NCBI GenBank assembly: GCA_003427395.1
Contig: BFEA01000062.1
Coordinates: 3,053,329 to 3,077,761 of the forward strand
Length of the DNA stretch: 24,433 bases
Source: Chara braunii
Taxonomy: Eukaryota > Streptophyta > Charophyceae > Charales > Characeae
Direction: 5' to 3'
Every line of letters starts with the position of its first letter. Position 1 is the stretch's first letter. This document shows positions 8,876-17,908 of the stretch, in pieces. Below the pieces are notes generated by a model, which saw only the letters and a program-made list of their open reading frames with translations, was not told the origin of the DNA and did not search any database. The position numbers were made by a program, and so were the translations under genes.

Positions 8876-9389
8876 CCTTCGCAGATTGTTAAAGAAAAAA
8901 GCGATCTGGGAATGGGATAAAGATTGTATGTCGGCCCTGAAGAAACTACAGCGGGCCTTGATAGAGTACCCAGTCCTCAAGGTAGCCAATCCGTCGTTAC
9001 CTTTTGTTGTCACCACTGACACAAGTCAGTACGGTATAGGTGCTGTTTTACAACAAGATGAAGGTGATGGGTATAGACCCGTAGAGTTCATGTCTACTAG
9101 GATGCCTTCAAAGAAGGTAGCGACATCAACCTATGAGAGGGAACTCTACGCTCTCAGGCAAGCATTGGATGACTGGAAGCACTACTTGCTTGGGAGGCAC
9201 TTCAAAGTGTATTCAGACCACGAGCCGCTGAGGTGGTTAAAGACATAGGTTAAGACGACACCTAAGCTTACTAGGTGGGCCGCAGAGATAAACCAGTTCG
9301 ACTTTGAGCTCAAGCGAGTCAAAGGAAAGTATAATGTAGTTGCGGATGCTCTAAGTAGGAGAGCTGATTACTTTGGAGCGACAGTTCAC
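8876..9389 (+). pseudogene. pol: pol: RT connection and RNase H
   Basis: This part would degrade the RNA strand of the RNA-DNA hybrid. The sequence resumes exactly after the hAT duplication with L-R-R-L-L, in the frame that was left at 8200. Then come W-E-W-D-K-D-C, P-F-V-V-T-T-D-T-S-Q-Y-G-I-G-A-V-L (first catalytic Asp), T-Y-E-R-E-L-Y-A-L (catalytic Glu) and Y-S-D-H-E-P-L (second Asp). An in-frame TAG at 9246 stands where this family usually has Gln (CAG). The tether follows ([16 protein letters not shown]), ending at a second TAG at 9390. The core catalytic residues of RNase H are intact; only stops break it. Confidence 0.9.
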
Positions 9390-9392
9390 TAG

Positions 9393-10853
9393 CTGGATAT
9401 AGGGAGAGACCTGCAACAAAAAGTTGAGGAAGCCTATGCGTAGGACCCTATTTATAGCGATCTCCTCAAAAGAGTTAAGGAGTCCCCAGAGTCTAAACCA
9501 GATTACTGCACAACAGACGGGTTGTTATTCGAGAAGGCTAGTGTAGTCGATCGTTTATGTGTTTCCAACAGCGAAGAGATCCGTAGTTTGATCTTAGGGG
9601 AACGCCACAACACAAACGGACATTTTGGTTGGCAGAAGACATTAGCCAACCTTATTCGCACGTATACGTGGTCTGGTACGAAGGCCGACTGCATAGAGTA
9701 TGTATGCAATTGTAAGGTGTGCCAATGGAATAAAACCACTACGCGAGCCCCCCTTGGTCTTCTCAGACCATTGCCTATTCACGCGGGACCTAGAGATTCT
9801 GTCTCCATCGACTTCATGGATGCTGGGGTCAGGAGTAGGCATGGCAAGAGCCAAGTCATGGTTATAGTTGATAGATTTAGCAAATATGCAGTTTTTGTTC
9901 CTTTGCCCGCAGAGGCACGTACTGGTTTTGTTATAGAAAAGTTCTTCGATCATTGGGTCAGTGAGCATGGTCTACCGTTGTCGATAGTTAGTGACATAGA
10001 TACCAGGTTCACTAGTCAGAACTGGCAGGAGTTGATGAGAGTCTATGGCTCTAAGTTGTTGATGTTATCTGGCCGTCATCCAGAGACTAATGGTCAGACT
10101 GAATAGATGAACAAGATCCTGCAACAAGTTCTTAGGATGTACATTAGACCCGATCAAGTCAACTGGGATGAGATGCTCCCAAGGGTAGCCAGCGCATATA
10201 ACAATAGCGTGCACTTAGCAACCTGCCGCACTCCCAATGAGTTGCATAAGTCCTTTACGCCGTGTAGACCGTTTGAAGGACTAAACCGGGATCAGATCCA
10301 GAGACTACCGCCTGGTACGAGGGAGTTTGCGATACAGCACGAAAGAGAGATAGCTACCGTTGTAGAGAACCTCAGGAAGGCCCAACACAAGACGATAGAA
10401 CAAGCCAATAAGCACCGTCGCCCGTCACAATTGCAAGTAGGCGACTTAGTCTGGGTCAAATCAAAGGAGTTTGCTCCTGAGGAAAACATCTCGCAGAAGT
10501 TATTGCCTGCATACCGAGGACCATGGCCAGTCTTAGAAGTCAAAAGCAGAGAGGATGGACCATCCTACACAGTCGAGATTCCAGCACACCTCCACACCTA
10601 CCCAGTTTTTCATGCGTCAAAGTTGTTGCCTTGTACCACAAGTCAACAGTTTCCATCACGAAGGTCCATGATCCCTTCGGACATGGATGGGAGGTACGAC
10701 ATTGACCGCATAGTAGGTGAAGATGTATTCAGAACAGGAGGTAGAGGGCGTCCACAGAAACAATATAAAGTTAGATTCTCTTTTCAGGAACCAGAAGACG
10801 ACCGCTGGTTCACAAGAATAGAGCTTCTTGAGACCGATCCCGATGTAGTTTGA
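9393..10853 (+). pseudogene. pol: pol: integrase with C-terminal chromodomain
   Basis: This part would insert the element cDNA into chromosomes. Same frame as the RNase H piece, with TAG at 9441 and 10104. A zinc-binding HHCC module is intact (E-R-H-N, N-G-H-F-G-W, then C-K-V-C-Q at about 9710). The catalytic core carries S-I-D-F-M-D (first Asp), I-V-S-D-I-D-T-R-F (second Asp) and H-P-E-T-N-G-Q-T-E (Glu), the last directly followed by TAG 10104 where the family has Gln. The C-terminal part (10107-10853) holds the L-L-P-A-Y-R-G-P-W-P-V module (GPY/F-like) and a chromodomain from about 10695: Y-D-I-D-R-I-V-G, K-Q-Y-K-V-R-F, E-D-D-R-W-F. Chromodomains guide chromoviruses to marked chromatin. The end is TGA at 10851, 70 bp before the polypurine tract. 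Confidence 0.92.
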
Positions 10854-10923
10854 GCCTATGAGAGGGATAAAAAAGGTAAAGGTCCAGCCTTGGACTGAAG
10901 TATTCTCGGAGGACCTCGAATTT

Positions 10924-10936
10924 AGGACGGTGGGAG
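10924..10936 (+). other. Polypurine tract
   Basis: AGGACGGTGGGAG directly precedes the TG of the 3' LTR. It has two pyrimidines but is purine-rich and in the position required for plus-strand priming. Confidence 0.7.
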
Positions 10937-11967
10937 TGAAACGGTTTTCACCTTTGCAGTGACAGATGCAGATCCCAGGGTTCGATCCCTAAACCTTACC
11001 TCACCCGTGTACAGTATTAAGTCGCCCCTGTGTGTTTTGAACCCGTGACCTGTGTTTTGGTAGCTGAATGTAGTCTGTTGTAGGTCTGTGTAGCTGTCGG
11101 GACTTGAACTGTAGACCTGTCGAAGTAGGGGTCATACCGGTGTAGAGGTCATAGTAGTTGCAATTCTGAAAGGTCAAGTCGTAGCTGCTACAGTCCTGAA
11201 AGGTCAAGGTCGTAGCTGCTACAGTCCCGAAAGGCCAAGTCCACAGACTTCCGGAAGGTCCGGAAGTGGCATTTCGAGTTTTGCTCACGTTAGACCAGGG
11301 GCAAGTGGGCAAGTGGGTAGTCCAACTTTGCTTAGTCAGCGGTACCCAGTCCCAGTCTCACTTTGTCCAGTTAGCAAGTACCATGTGGGACTGTGTGCAC
11401 CATGGGCCCGGTGGAAAGGGGCCGACCAGCGACTTACAGAAGTATAAATCAAGAGGCAGCGTCCAGCCATTCACTCTTTCTGTGTGAGCCATGCGGAAGC
11501 GCTGCCCTAGTGTCTTGTGCGAGGTGGTCTGCAGATGCCCGAAGTCGAAGTGGGATGAGGCGGAGTCAGAGCAGCCATCGCTGCTTGTAGTTAGATGTAG
11601 CCAGCGGCCATAGCTGCCATAGCTAGCGATAGGTGGTAGTGAGAGTGTGCGTGTGCGTGTAATTCCATTTTCGTCGAAGAGTTGTCCATAGTGACACGTC
11701 GAACGGCTAACAATCTGGCGTGTAAACAGAGTGTGTGTGCGTGGGATATCCAGGGAGATCCAGAGTTGAGTGTGTGTAAACAGTTGCCGTGAATACCAAG
11801 TTGGGAATTGAACTGTGGGTGCTCGGACGTCATAGCCAATTGAAGCGAGTTTGTAGCCGAACTGTGTTCTCGGCTTGAATATCTCTGAGCTTTGTGTGGG
11901 CGCCTGGCGCCAGTGTGCTTTGTCATCTGCCTGCATGCGAAGTGAGAAGAAGGCCAGTCTGATTGCA
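10937..11967 (+). repeat. 3' LTR of the gypsy element
   Basis: 1031 bp, TGAAACGG to GATTGCA. Same U3 tandem units (11166 on), B-box-like motif (10979-10989) and TATAAAT (11443-11449) as the 5' LTR. It differs by a unique block at about 11661-11725 that replaces a short TG-rich stretch of the 5' LTR, and by scattered substitutions. Confidence 0.95.
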
Positions 11968-12278
11968 TATCATATCATGAAGAAGACAGAAGCATTGATG
12001 ACTAGTGCCCTTGAAGTGAATGTTGGCTCCATTTACCCATTTTGTTTACTTTGTTAGTTAACAAGGTGTGAGCCACCGGTCTATCGAGGCCATCTTTAGT
12101 TACTAGGACTCTCGTGTACCTTGTCGAGGACTCTTGGTTTATCCCAAGCCATCTGGCCCTTCAGTCCTAAAACAACAGAGAGGACAAACAGTCTTTCCAC
12201 TTGCATTGAAATGCCTGGCTGCGGTTCTGAGTTCTGGAAGTTGTATCTACAAAGGATGTGTTTCGAGCTTTTGATCAA
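11968..12278 (-). pseudogene. Degraded LINE ORF2, 5' piece split off by the gypsy insertion
   Basis: TATC (11968-11971) is the right target-site duplication. Read on the minus strand across the gypsy gap, the frame of the LINE piece at 1750-2208 continues here without a break for about 25 codons, with K-W-V-N then H-F-K-G-T-S then H-D-M-I-H-S. That fits the K-W-x-x-x-x-L-S-F-x-G-R block and the following small hydrophobic segment found in plant LINEs between RT core and tail. A minus frame at 12096-12278 has G-L-K-G-Q-M-A-W-D-K, reminiscent of the A-S-G-L-x-x-N-W-x-K-T motif just upstream in the same proteins. Stops and shifts separate the pieces. The match is from memory of family patterns. 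Confidence 0.5.
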
Positions 12279-12320
12279 TCACTACTCCATTTGAAAAGCA
12301 GGGGAGGTTAATTAGAGACG

Positions 12321-12590
12321 TCATACCAGTGGGTCGTCAGTTTGTGCTCCAGCAAAAGCTTGACAGAAAATAGAAAGCGCGTCAGGACTCTGCGAAGTAG
12401 CGATATACTGGGCAACTTGGGACATGCAATCGCCGCAACCCACACAGGAATCGATGCAGGCAGATATTGAAACACACGCTTTGCCGTTCTTGTCCTGAGT
12501 ATGTTCACACTCTTCTCTTGTTGCACTATAGCAGGCGTCGAAAGCTTCGCTTGCATAGATGCCATTGCAAAGACAACCAGGAAAATGGAT
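12321..12590 (-). CDS. Cys-rich exon-like segment C (possible last exon)
   Basis: The minus-strand frame ending at TGA 12321 encodes a Cys-dense region: P-G-C-L-C-N-G, then A-C-Y-S-A-T-R-E-E-C (a C-x7-C spacing), K-A-C-V-S-I-S-A-C, D-S-C-V-G-C-G-D-C, and one Cys near the end. The C-x7-C spacing recurs in the exon-like segments at 15.2 and 21.0 kb on the same strand. The upstream border is uncertain: pyrimidine-rich sequence is followed by AAG rather than CAG; GAAG just above 12544 would give a phase-1 acceptor compatible with the other segments. The end may be the TGA or a donor CTG/GTATGA at 12326. No ATG is needed if it is a downstream exon. I do not recognise the family. Confidence 0.4.
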   Translation of the reverse strand: MHFPGCLCNGIYASEAFDACYSATREECEHTQDKNGKACVSISACIDSCVGCGDCMSQVAQYIATSQSPDALSIFCQAFAGAQTDDPLV

Positions 12591-12602
12591 GAAGTCCCAA
12601 AC

Positions 12603-12810
12603 GGTTAGAGGAGACTTGTCGGGACAGCAGAGATAGAAAAAGCAGTAGACAGGCAGGCAGGCATACAGATGGATAGACGGAGATAGTGGACATGAGGGCA
12701 ACAAGGGGTTAGAGGTGACTTGTAGGGACAGCAGAGATAGAAAAAGCAGTAGACAGGCAGGCAGGCATGCAGATGGATAGACGGAGATAGTGGACGTGAG
12801 GGCACTGAGG
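12603..12810. repeat. Tandem duplication, 2 x 104 bp
   Basis: Copies 12603-12706 and 12707-12810 share GGTTAGAGG, GGGACAGCAGAGATAG and AGTAGACAGGCAGGCAGGCA with a few substitutions. The block lies just upstream (minus-strand sense) of the Cys-rich segment at 12.3-12.6 kb and contains GGCA-type low-complexity runs like those at the right end of the window. Confidence 0.9.

Positions 12811-14149
<1,339 letters not shown>

Positions 14150-14236
<87 letters not shown>
14150..14236. repeat. Compound (TC)n-(GT)n microsatellite
   Basis: TC units to 14195 followed directly by about 20 GT units to 14236. Confidence 0.95.
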
Positions 14237-14238
<2 letters not shown>

Positions 14239-15180
14239 CTAAAAAAATGCACTTTGCGTAACAAACGATTAAAATTTAAAAACAAAACCCGAGACAAACA
14301 TAAAAAGCACACTGAAACCATTCATTTTTCTCAATTTTCGTTAAACTCCCCCTTCAGCGAACAAGTGAGCCGTTATGACACAATCTGTGAGAACGAGGCA
14401 GAGCAAAGGGGGAGGGGATAACCACAGAGAAGAGAGATGGAGAGAAGACAAAATAAAGAATGACAAAGGGACAGTAATGGAAATTAAGGAGTGTGGAATG
14501 AAGATGAAGGTAAAAGGATCAGTCTGTCCTTGACGACGTAGAGAATACATTGTGAGCGGACTTCTCCTTGAGGAGCGCTAGCGCCAGAGGTTAGCAACTT
14601 AGCGCTAACGCACACACGCACACGACCTCTCAGTCAACAGCCCGAAAATACCCAGCCTCCCTCGGGGACAACCGCGCTTGTTGTTTCACCGCACCGACCG
14701 CGGGAATTTTTGTCGCGCAAAAACTTTGAATCGAGGCAGGAAAACCACAGGTGAGCACCACGCCTTCGGGCATGGCGAGTCAGAGACCATAGCTGAGGCA
14801 ATCACCATCACGGACAAGAAAGGACAAAGCACAACAGCAAGCAACAGGAACGAAGAAGACGAGAAAGAAAGAAGACACAGGTAGAGGGGCGAGTAGGCTG
14901 TCGAAGAGAGGGAAGTACGACAGGAAAGCTACCCCAAAAAACTAGCGACAGAAAGGAGTGGAGGAACAGTAAACAAAGGGGGGACCTTATTAGGAAAGCG
15001 CGTTAACTTCGTTAAGTGACAAAGAAGAGGAGCAAGAAAGGGAACGTACGGAGAAAGCGAAGGATCAGGGAAGTTAGGAGAGAGAAGGCGGGAAGAGGAG
15101 AACGACAGGAAGGGAAGCCCGGAAAACGCCAAGGGAGGACAAAAGGAGAGGCATAGAGAAAAAGGGGATTACTTTCCTAC
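14237..15180. other. Purine-rich stretch with no recognisable gene
   Basis: Plus strand is A/G-rich (many GAAGAG and AGGAAG runs), with a short palindrome-rich spot AGCGCTAGCGCCA near 14575 and a second TTAGCGCTAA near 14600. Frames on both strands are short and compositionally biased. Confidence 0.5.
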
Positions 15181-15270
15181 CATCAATGCAGTATCCATGC
15201 CGCTCTGAACCTCTCCATCTACAGCGCGTCTCCTTCTGGCACTGTGTTTTACCCAGCACACGACAGGAGT
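15181..15270 (-). CDS. Cys-rich internal exon B (90 nt, phase 1-1)
   Basis: On the minus strand a strong acceptor (pyrimidine-rich, ending TCCTGCTCTTGCAG) precedes a 90-nt open segment that ends at a good donor, GATG/GTAGGAAAG. It encodes 30 residues: D-S-C-R-V-L-G-K-T-Q-C, K-E-T-R-C-R-W, and G-Y-C-I-D. The pattern C-x7-C...C-x-W...C closely parallels the end of segment A at 21.0 kb (C-P-I-K-T-E-D-A-C...C-A-W...C). Both flanking introns would be phase 1, so the exon is symmetric, typical of a shuffled extracellular Cys-rich module. The spacing of Cys and Trp is loosely PSI-like but I cannot assign a family. The neighbouring exon in the same gene would be about 5.7 kb upstream. Confidence 0.5.
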
Positions 15271-16490
15271 CTGCAAGAGCAGGACCACACAACAACATCA
15301 AAGTTTGAAGCTTAAAAAAAAAAAAAAAAGGTTTGAAGTTTTAAGCCTAGACAGCACAGAGAGATATCAGCCCGCCTTTTCTGTGCAGATTAATCTGGCT
15401 GAATGAATTTCTCTAGGCTAATCAAGAAAGAAAAAAAAAACACCCTTGCACAAAATCGGTGCAATGAACCCACTCGTGAGAAGCTCACATTATCAGCACC
15501 ATGTTTGAAGTCGTCAAACACAAAATTTGGTCTCAAACTAGGCTACCAGCCGGGCCGCCTGGTGTCGGTGCAAATACCCTTACAAGGGTATCCGCCCTGT
15601 TTTTTGCAAGTGACAGAAATGAGATTTTGAATTAAAAGTTGGATGCGAATGATTGGGTGCGTCTCGGGCTGCGGCCAGTTTTCTTTTGTGACCAGCTGTC
15701 TGTTCTTTTTTTTTTTTTTTTTTAAAGAAAAACCCCACCGGTGTCAGAGGAGTAGCATAGGGAATGTGTGGGCGTGCAGCTTCGAGGCGCGCATGATTTT
15801 TCTTATTGATATTATGGAGCCGGCGGATCCGGCGGTCAACATTTTGCTTTTGATTAACTTAGGACTAAAAGTTTTTCTTTTGATCGGTACATTTGACTGT
15901 GGCGTGTGCGTGCGAACAGAGGCAGCATCTGCCGTGGCCGACGTCGAAAGATGACTTCGGTATCACGGCTTGGAGTTGTTATGGCTTCACTAGGGTGATA
16001 CTGGAATCGTGTAGCATATAGTGCAAAGAGAGGCACTGTGAGTTTTTCTATGCACCATGTTTTCCGATGGGGTACCATAGTGATTTCTTTTAGAAGGGAG
16101 ACTTTGGTGTAATAAGAGGTGTGCACGGCAGTCATAAGCGGAACCGGGTCGTGGGCGAATGAGGGTTCGGAGGCCGTGAGGGTCGGCCGATGGGCCAAGG
16201 TGTGGCCATGGGAGGTTTCAGTAGACTCACGCACGACGTGGTACCCTTCATATAATTTTTGCAGTCGTTAGCATCAGCCTTGGGCCTAGCACTATTGGTT
16301 ACAGTGTTAAATTTTCATCAGGAGGATTCGAGGAGCAAGGCCAAACAACCACCAACAAGGGAGCAAAGGAACACCATGCCAAGGGCCGAGGGGGTGAGGG
16401 TCTAGCGAGGCTATCCCCTTTAGTTTTGCTTGCCGGTCCCGATAGGTGGGGCCGAGAGGGTGCCAACAATTCCCTCTTCCCCCTAAGTAC
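15271..16490. other. Non-coding stretch with homopolymers and one perfect hairpin
   Basis: Contains an A run (15314-15329), a T run (15706-15723) and a perfect inverted repeat ATACCCTT-AC-AAGGGTAT at 15574-15591. No gene recognised; open frames are short on both strands. Confidence 0.5.
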
Positions 16491-16491
16491 C

Positions 16492-16735
16492 GTTTTCCTC
16501 TTAATTTGATTTTTACCTTCATTTTTATTTTTGTTGTTATTTTCCTACCTTCATTTTTATTTTTGTTGTTATTTTTCTAGTTAAGTACCGGTCCTGTTTT
16601 TGGGACATGATACCGGGGGTGGTACTAGGACCGGCTGCTACAACCAACGGGTCTAATGCAGCTGGTACACCCCACGGTTTTCCTCTTTATTTGATTTTTA
16701 CCTTCATTTTTATTTTTGTTGTTATTTTTCTAGTT
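16492..16735. repeat. T-rich direct repeats of about 32 bp, three copies
   Basis: TACCTTCATTTTTATTTTTG with GTTGTTATTTT occurs at about 16514, 16546 (tandem) and 16699. The third copy is part of a larger duplication of about 128-185 bp that also copies the first A-box half of the SINE-like unit (16636-16673 against 16764-16801). Confidence 0.85.
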
Positions 16736-16742
16736 AACTACC

Positions 16743-17092
16743 GGGGCTGGTACTAGGACTGGCTGCTACAACCAACGGGCCTAATGCAGCTGGTACATCC
16801 CAGAACTTTTGAAATACAGCCTTGAGTTCGAACTCCACTGAAAGTTAACGAGTGAAATGCTACTATAATTCTGAATTGCTTGGGACCGGCCGGTTCAAAG
16901 GCGGTGTCCCGAGGCATTTGTTCCGGGACTGGTGCTCGGACCAACTGGTTTAGCTCATTTGGTACACCCGTGACGTGTCTAAATACAGATCCAAGTTTGA
17001 ATCCAAACAATAGAAGGTGGTGAGTGAAACCAAATATTCCTGAATTACTTGGGGAAGGTCGGTTCGTTGATGATATCCTGAGGCCATGGTCC
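16743..17092 (+). mobile_element. Tandem pair of tRNA-derived SINE-like units
   Basis: Two diverged units about 168 bp apart have the layout of a Pol III promoter. Unit A: A-box-like TAATGCAGCTGGTACA (16782), B box GAGTTCGAACTCC (16824-16836). Unit B: A-box TAGCTCATTTGGTACA (16951), B box AAGTTTGAATCC (16993-17004). Between boxes both have AAATACAG, and after the B box both have GAGTGAAA, then TTC-TGAATT-CTTGGG and a CGGTTC...GAGGC end. The D-arm-like TAGCTCA-TTGG strongly suggests a tRNA ancestor. A truncated third copy of the A-box half is at 16636-16673. No poly(A) tail; unit B is followed at once by a U6-derived sequence. Confidence 0.65.
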
Positions 17093-17100
17093 ACGATCCA

Positions 17101-17189
17101 GTTCTTCGAGGCATCCGTTAAAATTGGATCGATACAAAGAAGATTGTCATGGCCCCTGCGCAAGGATGAAACCCATAAGTTTTTTTTTG
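17101..17189 (+). pseudogene. U6 snRNA pseudogene 1
   Basis: Matches plant U6 from the 5' stem-loop onward: CTTCGAGGCATCCG, TTAAAATTGGATCGATAC, then GGCCCCTGCGCAAGGATGA, ending with a run of Ts from 17180. U6 is the catalytic spliceosomal RNA. The ACAGAGA box reads ACAAAGA and the AGC triad of TTAGCATGG reads GTC, so it cannot be functional. The 3' third is replaced by a short unrelated sequence before the T run. No plant U6 promoter elements are seen upstream; a SINE-like unit abuts it. Confidence 0.85.
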
Positions 17190-17475
17190 TTCCTAGAGCG
17201 TTTGCTGCCCGGGATCGCACATGCTTTTGTGACTGCTTCGTGTGGGTGTTCATTATGCTCATGCTTCCTTCGCCCCACTCGTTAGACTTGTCTCTATCTA
17301 CGGCCGTGGTGCTTGTCCTCGGGCTCGGTGCGTTGCACATCATCTCTCCGCTCATCCGTTGGTTGGGTTAATGGCTACATTGCGGTGAAGGTTAGTACGT
17401 TTTGTCGTCAGGATCTCTCTTGATGCTCGATCCAAACGTGAGTGACTGCTGCACGTGGTGGCACTCGCGATCCAG

Positions 17476-17523
17476 GCAGTGCTCTCCGCAAATAACCATG
17501 CAGTGCTCTCCGCAAATAACCAT
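17476..17523. repeat. Tandem duplication, 2 x 24 bp
   Basis: GCAGTGCTCTCCGCAAATAA plus CCAT occurs twice without mismatch (17476-17499, 17500-17523). Confidence 0.95.
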
Positions 17524-17830
17524 GCTCGCTAGGCGTTGTATCTTCCCCTAATCTAAGGGAAGATCCATCCCTCTGATCTGGTCGAAGAGCGCAAATGGCG
17601 GGTAAGTGTGCGTGAGCCAGTGAAAGAGCGGACGTGTGTAAAAAGGAGGAGGGGAGTCGCGAGGCACAAGATCGTGTTTGCCCGCTTGTAACCGCGGTTG
17701 GGCGAGATTGAGGGGCTTCAGTGTGACTTTGGACATCGGCGGGCCTATCTAAGAAAAGGGGTTATGCGGAGAAAGCCAGAGGGGTAAGGAGCGCAAAGAG
17801 AGAGTGAGGAGGAGACCTTACTACCGGGAA

Positions 17831-17908
17831 CGAGCGATGCGGGGTGGAACGAAAGTCGGTCGCCGGTACCGAGCGATGCGGGGTGGAACAAAAGTCGGGC
17901 TCCGGTAC
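17831..17908. repeat. Tandem duplication, 2 x 39 bp
   Basis: Units starting CGAGCGATGCGGGGTGGAAC at 17831 and 17870, with CCGGTAC at the end of each; a third unit starts (CGAGC) and breaks off. Confidence 0.9.

Larger units (their letters stand above)
2225..11967 (+). mobile_element. Ty3/gypsy LTR retrotransposon with chromodomain (chromovirus), defective
   Basis: A complete but inactive element of about 9.74 kb. In order: 5' LTR, primer-binding site, leader of about 1.3 kb, gag with Cys-knuckle region, protease, reverse transcriptase, RNase H, integrase, chromodomain, polypurine tract, 3' LTR. The protease-RT-RNase H-integrase order defines Ty3/gypsy, and the chromodomain after the integrase GPY/F-like module places it among chromoviruses. 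TG...CA ends and a TATC duplication give exact borders. The two LTRs differ by roughly 3-4 percent substitutions plus one block of about 65 bp, so the insertion is not recent. Coding damage includes in-frame stops near 4555, 5470, 7366, 9246, 9390, 9441 and 10104, frameshifts near 6.1, 6.6, 7.07 and 8.0 kb, and a hAT-like insertion at 8201. Transcription from the 5' LTR TATA box would be on the plus strand. Confidence 0.95.

Noticed and set aside
17101-17189. Functional U6 snRNA gene
   Set aside because: ACAGAGA box and AGC triad are mutated, the 3' third is absent, and no promoter elements are seen upstream.
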